Shown here: in pieces, positions 50,142-54,740 of the stretch
How the letters are laid out: every line of letters starts with the position of its first letter
How positions within the stretch are numbered: position 1 is the stretch's first letter
Source: Arthrobacter sp. ISL-48
GTDB taxonomy: Bacteria; Actinomycetota; Actinomycetes; Actinomycetales; Micrococcaceae
NCBI RefSeq assembly: GCF_018613805.1
Contig: NZ_JAGGPL010000019.1
Location: 1-54,740, forward strand
Reading direction: 5' to 3'
DNA length: 54,740 bases
The notes under the pieces: generated by a model
Database searches by the model: none
Seen by the model: only the letters and a program-made list of their open reading frames with translations
Told to the model about the DNA's origin: nothing
Program-made: the position numbers and the translations under genes

Positions 50142-51374
50142 TTATCGTGCTTCTGGGAGTGGTTCGATGGTGACTTTGTAGCCCAGGGATTCAAGTTGTC
50201 CGATCGCGCGGGCCTTGGTTTTGGTCGGTGCGCGGAGGTTGAAGTAGTCGGCGCCGGGATCCTGGTAGAGCGCGCCGGTGGTGAGCATGTGCCAGGCAGC
50301 GGTGAGCATGGCGTGTTCGACGGCGACGATTGCCTTGAGGGGTCCGCGCCGGGAAGCGATGCGCCGGTATTTGGCGGCGAAATACGTGTTGTTGGATCGT
50401 GCGACCGAGAGGGCGGCGATGCCCAGGGCTCCCTTGAGGTAGGGGCTGTCCGGCCGGGTTTTGGTGGATTTGACCCTGCCGGCGGATTCATTTGGAACCC
50501 GGGCAGATGCCGGCCCAGGAGGCCAATTGCCCGGCGGTGGGAAAGACGGCCATGTCGGCTCCGGTTTCGGCGATGAAGATCTCGGCGGTGGTGGTGCTGA
50601 AACCCGGGATGCTCACGAGGATCTCCCGGGCGAGGCGAAAGGGTTCCATCGCCACCTCGATCTTGGCGCTGAGGTCGTTGATGTCGGCGGTGTGGGCATC
50701 GATCCGGCGCAGGTACATTGCCGTCATGTAGCGGTGGTGTTCGCTGAACCGGCCCGTGAGCGCCTCGGTGAGCTCGGGGATCTTGGAGCGCATCCGGCCC
50801 CGGGCCATTTCCGCGAGTGCCTGCGGTTCGGTCTGCCCGTCGATGAGGGCCTGCAGCATCAGCCGCCCGGAGACGCCGGTGATCTCCGAGGCCACCGAGG
50901 AGAGTTTGATGCAGGCGTCCTCGAGGAGCTTCTCCAGGCGCTGGATCTCGCGGGTCCGCTCCCTGGTGATGATTGTGCGGGCACGGGTGAGGTCCCGCAG
51001 TTCACGGATCGGCGGCGGCGGGACAAAGGAGGCGCGTACCAGCCCGTGGGCGCCCAGATCGGCAAGCCAGGCCGCGTCCGATACGTCGGTACGTTCCTGG
51101 CATCCCGGGCGTTCACCAGCATGATGTCCAGCCCTTCGTCTTCAAGCAGGTAGTAGAAGGGGCGCCAGTAAGCGCCGGTGGCCTCCATGACCACCAGGCT
51201 CACATGCTCGCGGAGCAGGTAATCCTTCAATTCCAGGACCTGCCCGGTCATCGCGCCCCACGTCGTGACCGTTGACGCGGTGGCCCGGCTTCCCCGGCCC
51301 TGGATGCGGACACAGACCTTCGCGTCCTTCTTCGAAATATCCACACCCGCGCAGCGCGGGTGAATGACCTCCAT
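50142..51374 (-). pseudogene. Decayed IS110-family transposase
   Basis: Frames in order from 51374 are as follows. MEVIHPRCAGVDISKKDAKV and VVMEATGAYWRPFYYLLEDE run to NARDARNVP. The frame then shifts at about 51085, where the usual GRKTDVSD region is partly deleted; TDVSDAAWLADLGAHGLVRA is in the next frame. Later SIPGFSTTTAEIFIAETGAD and ASWAGICPGS run until a frame change at about 50490, caused by an extra A. The tail, AGRVKSTKTRPDSPYLKGAL to TIEPLPEAR, ends at 50142. It belongs to the same family as the intact element at 5136 but is a different, inactive member. Confidence 0.88.
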
Positions 51375-52459
51375 GGCAGATCACCCTCCTGGGTTTGTTT
51401 GAACTGAAATGTGTCTGTGTTCCGGGGAGGGCGGATAAACAACAAATCTGACATTCGTGCTCAAGGGCAACATTCCACGGTCCCGCGGGACAAAATGCTG
51501 TGCCCTCCACCACCAAACTGATAGTCAGGCTCACTGGCACCATAGAACGATCGGGGTTGACCGGAACACACTGATCAAGTCTGCCCCTGCGCCCCCGAAG
51601 AGCACCAGCGATGCCCGCAGGCGCCGGTGCCGGACGATCTATTTTCCCTCCCCACGGCGGAGCGAAGCCCCTCGGGAACTGATATCGGAGTCACCGCTGG
51701 GTTTCAGGGTCCGGAGTGCAATTTGGGGAACCGGGAGCGATCCAAAATTCCGCGAGGAATAACGAAGGAGGAGCGCCGAACGAAATTTTGGATCCTTCCC
51801 GGCGCGTAGCGCCCTGGTTGCGCGGAGGACCCGCCCAGCGATGATGGACGATCAGAATGACAAACAGCGAAGGTGCTTCTGGTGGTTCATAGATGTGGTG
51901 GAGCGGGCGGCATGACGCGAAGAGATCCTGTGGGAATGCCGTTGTGGCGCGTCCGCTGGCCGCGAAAACTCTGGCTGTCAACACCTGCTTCGTGATCTAG
52001 GTGGACTACGGCCATCGGCCCGCGTCGGCCCGGCGACAACGCAGCCGTGGAGGTCGTCGCGCTGCAAGGGTCCGTGGTTGATCTGCAGCTACCTGACAGA
52101 ACCTGTGGACTGGAAACCACTATTGGTTTTAAGGGAAGCAATGTTCGTGGAAGAACCGGTGATGGTCTTGTGCCCGACCACGTGGGCCGTTGCGGCACTC
52201 TTCTTCGAAGCTATCCCCTGCGTCCTGTCCGGTGTCGCCGTGCTCTTTGCCCCCAAGCCCCAGCATGTTGCAGGCCCGTGCACATCCGGCCGTCGTCGGG
52301 GGAGCCCCGGCCGTCGAGTCAGCCCACTAACACTTCTGCCGGCAGGTCTCAGGTCAGTCAGGAGCCCATGGGAACGGTCCGAACGGTACCTACCTGCCTT
52401 TCTCCACCTTGTTTACCTGAGGGTGTCTCGTAACAGCGACGCACACGGCACCCAACGAC
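51375..52459. other. Non-coding or unrecognised stretch
   Basis: About 1.1 kb without a convincing gene. The first part is presumably the non-coding end of the decayed IS110 element. An inverted repeat lies at 51739-51794. Open frames at 52078-52590 have no recognisable domain and run into the cyclase relic. Confidence 0.35.
51739..51794. repeat. 11-bp inverted repeat
   Basis: GATCCAAAATT (51739-51749) and AATTTTGGATC (51784-51794) are perfect complements 34 bases apart. They may be ends or a regulatory structure of a lost mobile element. Confidence 0.5.
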
Positions 52460-52680
52460 AACGGCATGATGCACCAGCAGTTCCTCGCCAAGCTCGGCAT
52501 CCCCTTGGGCGAACTCTGGCAGCTCGGCCCCCTGAGCCGACACATGAGGGTCACCGGAAGCTGGGACGCTCATCACCATCAAATCACTGAACATCACGGG
52601 AGCTACGGGCTCGCCAGGCAATACCACGGTGGCTTTCTATTGTCGCAAAGGGTTCGAAGCAGTCATGTGACCGGGCGGTT
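52460..52680 (+). pseudogene. Cyclase-family (kynurenine formamidase-like) C-terminal relic
   Basis: GMMHQQFLAKLGIPLGELWQ followed by LGPLSRHM, then in another frame SLNITGATGSPGNTTVAF, resembles the C-terminal part of putative cyclases (HxxLLxxxGxxxGE, then PLNLPGATGSP). One frameshift near 52560 separates the parts and the N-terminal HxGTHxD metal motif is absent. It is non-functional. Confidence 0.55.
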
Positions 52681-52799
52681 CGGCCAGCAGCTCAGTATTC
52701 GAAAGCCGCCATTCTGAACTAACAGTCACAGCTCATCTGACCGTCGTTCTGAGACCCCTAGCATGGCGGACTTCCGGTGGCCGACCCTCGCCGCCGAAC

Positions 52800-53220
52800 A
52801 CCGGAAAGCCGACGACATCGTCCACGATCTGGGCGTTCTGTTCTGGTCCCACCTACCGGCGATGCTTCGAAGCCACCTGCGACGCGGCCAAGCGCGACGT
52901 CGTGGTCGAATCAGGATGCACCATAGCCAGCCGCTACCGTGAAGCCGGCTGCTACATGCCCAGCTTCCGGCAGCCGGACGACCTGTTCTTCGACATCGTG
53001 ACGAACATTCACGTGCCCCTCAATGCCGCACAACAGGCCGGGGACCAGAACATGGCGCGCAAGGCCGTCCACCACTGCCTGACCACCTGCCGTTTCGTGA
53101 TGCGTGGTGACGGATCCGCCCCCCACGAAGGCAATGTTCGACCTTCTAAAACCGGGGCGTTCCTGATGCAGGCCACCCAACAGGGCTCCTCCGACGACGG
53201 ATCATGGGCATTACTGCAGT
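52800..53220 (+). pseudogene. GH88-like unsaturated uronyl hydrolase fragment
   Basis: The frame EATCDAAKRDVVVESGCTIA, then PSFRQPDDLFFDIVTNIHVP, VHHCLTTCRFVMRGDGSAPH and TGAFLMQATQQGSSDDGSWA follows the middle of GH88/GH105 enzymes, which have a D-x-MMN segment, R-DGS-x-H and T-QG-x-x-DSxWARGQ. It lacks the N-terminal quarter and stops before the ARGQAW motif. Enzymes of this class remove unsaturated uronic acids from oligosaccharides. Confidence 0.6.
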
Positions 53221-53274
53221 GCTGCGGAACCCCCTCCCGAGGTTCCGCAGCACCTGATATTGCTACAGCAGGGG

Positions 53275-54591
53275 CTACTCGTACCGCAGGGATTCAATGG
53301 GGTCGGCGCGTGCTGCGCGGGCGGCGGGCAGGGTACCGGCTACAAGGGCGATGCCCATCACGACGAGCATGATGACGGTGATTGACATCGGGTCGAAGGC
53401 GATCAAGGTCAGCCCCGGCAGGTTTGCAAAGAGAGAGGACCCGAGCGCATTGCCAACCAGGCTTCCCGCGACCATCCCGAGCCCGACGCCGATCGCGCTG
53501 CCCAGGAAGCCAATGAAGACGGCTTCGAAACTGAACAGGCCGAACACTTTGCCTCCGCTCATACCCATGGCCTTCATCAGGCCAATCTCCCTTGTTCGCT
53601 CCTGGACGGACATCAGCAAGGTATTTACGATGCCGAAGCTCGCAGCAAGCAGGGAGATGACGGCGAAAGCGTTGAGGACCAGCACGATGGCGTCAATGAC
53701 CGACTGGAAGGTGCCCAGCTGCTCGGCAACTGTGGTCGATTCGTAGCCGGCGGCCGTGAGGCGGTCCTGCAGGGCCGTAACCTGCTCAGGCGTGTAATTC
53801 GCGGCGTCGAACCAGATGGTCGCGGAAGCATAGTTGGTGGTCGCCGCCCCGGTGAGGCCAGCGTTTTGGAGCGCCGAGAGTTCGTCGCTGAGAGCCGTGT
53901 TCGGTATGGCGTTGCTGCCACTTACCCCGATCCCGGCTTCGCTGACGGCTACAACCTTCGCCGTGACGGTGTGGGCGGTGCGGTTGGCGTCAGTGACCCC
54001 GAAGTCAATCGTGCTCCCGATCGCATCCTCGTTGCTTGCGTAGCCGAGGGATTCAATGAACGAGACGGGTAATGCGACCTGCAGTTGGCTCGAGGTCTGG
54101 TCAAGTTGCGTGCCGGAAGCGAGTTGAAGGGTTTGCCCGGAGACGAAACCGCCGATGCCGATCTGATACTTGGTGCCGCCGTCGTGCTGGACGTAGTCCA
54201 CTTTGACTGTCTTGTTCGGCTGTACCGAGAGGACTCCGTCTATGGCGCTGAGCTCTGTGAGCCGCTCCGGTGTGATGGGGTCAACTGTGGCGTTTTGCTG
54301 GCCAGTCCCAGAGGTGACTTTCGCGTTGGAAGAAACTTGTTCGGGGTCATACTTCTTTGGTCCGTCGGTAGTGGATTCTGCGTTCTCCGCCTTCTTGGTT
54401 ACGGTCATGACGTCGTCGGCGCCAATGGCGGAAACGGTGCTGTCGATGTATCGGTTAATGCCCGTTCCAAGCCCGCTGGTGATGGTCAGGGTGAACGCGC
54501 CGATAAAGATCGCGAGCACGGTGAGCGTGGTGCGCATCTTGCTGCGGAAGGTGTTGTTAACTGCCGAGCTGATCACGTCGATGTTTTTCAT
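53275..54591 (-). CDS. FtsX/MacB-type ABC transporter permease
   Basis: This 438-residue protein has an N-terminal membrane segment (MRTTLTVLAIFIGAFTLTIT, about 19-38), then an extracytoplasmic MacB-type domain of about 240 residues. Three C-terminal membrane segments surround VQERTREIGLMKAMGMSGGK, the coupling-helix region. Members export peptides, lipoproteins or drugs or act in mechanotransmission. The ATG overlaps the ATPase gene stop by four bases. It is unrelated in function to the catabolic systems and appears to be core-type sequence. Confidence 0.92.
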   Translation of the reverse strand: MKNIDVISSAVNNTFRSKMRTTLTVLAIFIGAFTLTITSGLGTGINRYIDSTVSAIGADDVMTVTKKAENAESTTDGPKKYDPEQVSSNAKVTSGTGQQNATVDPITPERLTELSAIDGVLSVQPNKTVKVDYVQHDGGTKYQIGIGGFVSGQTLQLASGTQLDQTSSQLQVALPVSFIESLGYASNEDAIGSTIDFGVTDANRTAHTVTAKVVAVSEAGIGVSGSNAIPNTALSDELSALQNAGLTGAATTNYASATIWFDAANYTPEQVTALQDRLTAAGYESTTVAEQLGTFQSVIDAIVLVLNAFAVISLLAASFGIVNTLLMSVQERTREIGLMKAMGMSGGKVFGLFSFEAVFIGFLGSAIGVGLGMVAGSLVGNALGSSLFANLPGLTLIAFDPMSITVIMLVVMGIALVAGTLPAARAARADPIESLRYE

Positions 54592-54740
54592 GCTGCGATC
54601 CTTGCGTGGGATTCGGCGAGGACGCCGTCGCGGATGTAGATGCGGCGGTCGCAGCGTGCGGCCAGCTCTTCGTCGTGGGTAACGATGACCAGGGTGATGC
54701 CCTGCTCCTTGTTGAGGTCGAACAGGATGTCCTCGACGAT
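54588..54740 (-). CDS. ABC transporter ATP-binding protein, C-terminal end
   Basis: The last 50 residues are visible: IVEDILFDLNKEQGITLVIV followed by THDEELAARCDRRIYIRDGV and a short tail. The H-loop THDEELA and the DG terminus are those of LolD/MacB-type ATPases. The gene runs off the window and overlaps the FtsX-type permease start by four bases. Confidence 0.92.
   Translation of the reverse strand: MVEDILFDLNKEQGITLVIVTHDEELAARCDRRIYIRDGVLAESHARIAA

Noticed and set aside
51627..51984. Genes in the region right of the decayed IS110
   Set aside because: Short frames on both strands with no domains; the inverted repeat at 51739-51794 alone does not define an element.
1..54740. CRISPR arrays or phage-defence systems
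   Set aside because: No regularly spaced repeats and no cas-like, restriction or retron-like genes were seen; the accessory content is catabolic and mobile-element related.

Overview
The window is high-GC DNA with actinobacterial-style genes: GC-rich third codon positions, frequent GTG/TTG starts and lipoprotein solute-binding proteins. It looks like an Arthrobacter/Pseudarthrobacter-type member of the Micrococcaceae. That placement is inferred from protein character, not from a marker gene. No complete rRNA, tRNA or CRISPR array is present. Almost everything here is accessory: carbohydrate or sugar-acid catabolic operons, transporters and regulators, separated by insertion sequences and gene relics.

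Left edge (1-6.6 kb): the end of an IS481-family element, a translationally coupled pair of alpha/beta hydrolases (esterase plus CocE/NonD hydrolase), an intact IS256-family element with perfect 8-bp target duplications, and an intact IS110-family element.

Catabolic system I (6.6-25.3 kb): five transcription units, four of them headed by a shared signal. Each of those four has a TTGACA-type promoter followed at once by tandem copies of a LacI-type operator, TGAGATCGGTTGCA (pattern TGnnAnCGnTnnCA). The operators lie at about 10.2, 11.63, 17.62 and 25.3 kb. The units encode two TIM-barrel isomerase/epimerase-like enzymes, three Gfo/Idh/MocA dehydrogenases (one frameshifted), two short-chain dehydrogenases, two VOC-fold proteins, a KDPG-type aldolase with a P-loop kinase, two MFS transporters, a sugar ABC importer and a LacI regulator. 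Dehydrogenases combined with TIM-barrel lyase/isomerase-like proteins suggest an oxidation-elimination-hydration-reduction route, ending in a 2-keto-3-deoxy acid cleaved by the aldolase. The substrate is unknown. The ABC operon promoter lies in a block that also duplicates the 3' end of the MFS gene at 17.4 kb, so the promoter seems to have moved by duplication.

Middle (25.5-32 kb): a fructose-bisphosphate aldolase relic, a TetR-controlled redox block (frameshifted quinone-reductase-like gene, cyclophilin-like protein, two aldo/keto reductases, TetR, two copies of a palindromic operator), a relic of the same IS256 family, and an ECF-type sigma factor with a C-terminal zinc-finger motif.

Island (32.2-49.4 kb): a segment of about 17 kb bounded by two direct repeats of about 0.2 kb, each holding only the 3' end of a tRNA-like sequence. 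A decayed tyrosine integrase lies just inside the left repeat. The cargo is catabolic system II: a SorC-type regulator, TIM-barrel enzyme, PfkB kinase, ribose-type ABC importer, amidohydrolase/lactonase, a small monooxygenase-fold protein, a second LacI regulator with a perfect palindromic operator, a SAF-domain dehydrogenase, a TRAP transporter (binding protein plus fused permease) and a beta-hydroxyacid dehydrogenase.

Right edge (49-54.7 kb): a gene graveyard (BBE-oxidase tail, decayed IS110 transposase, cyclase and GH88-like fragments), then an intact FtsX/MacB-type permease with the end of its ATPase gene running off the window.
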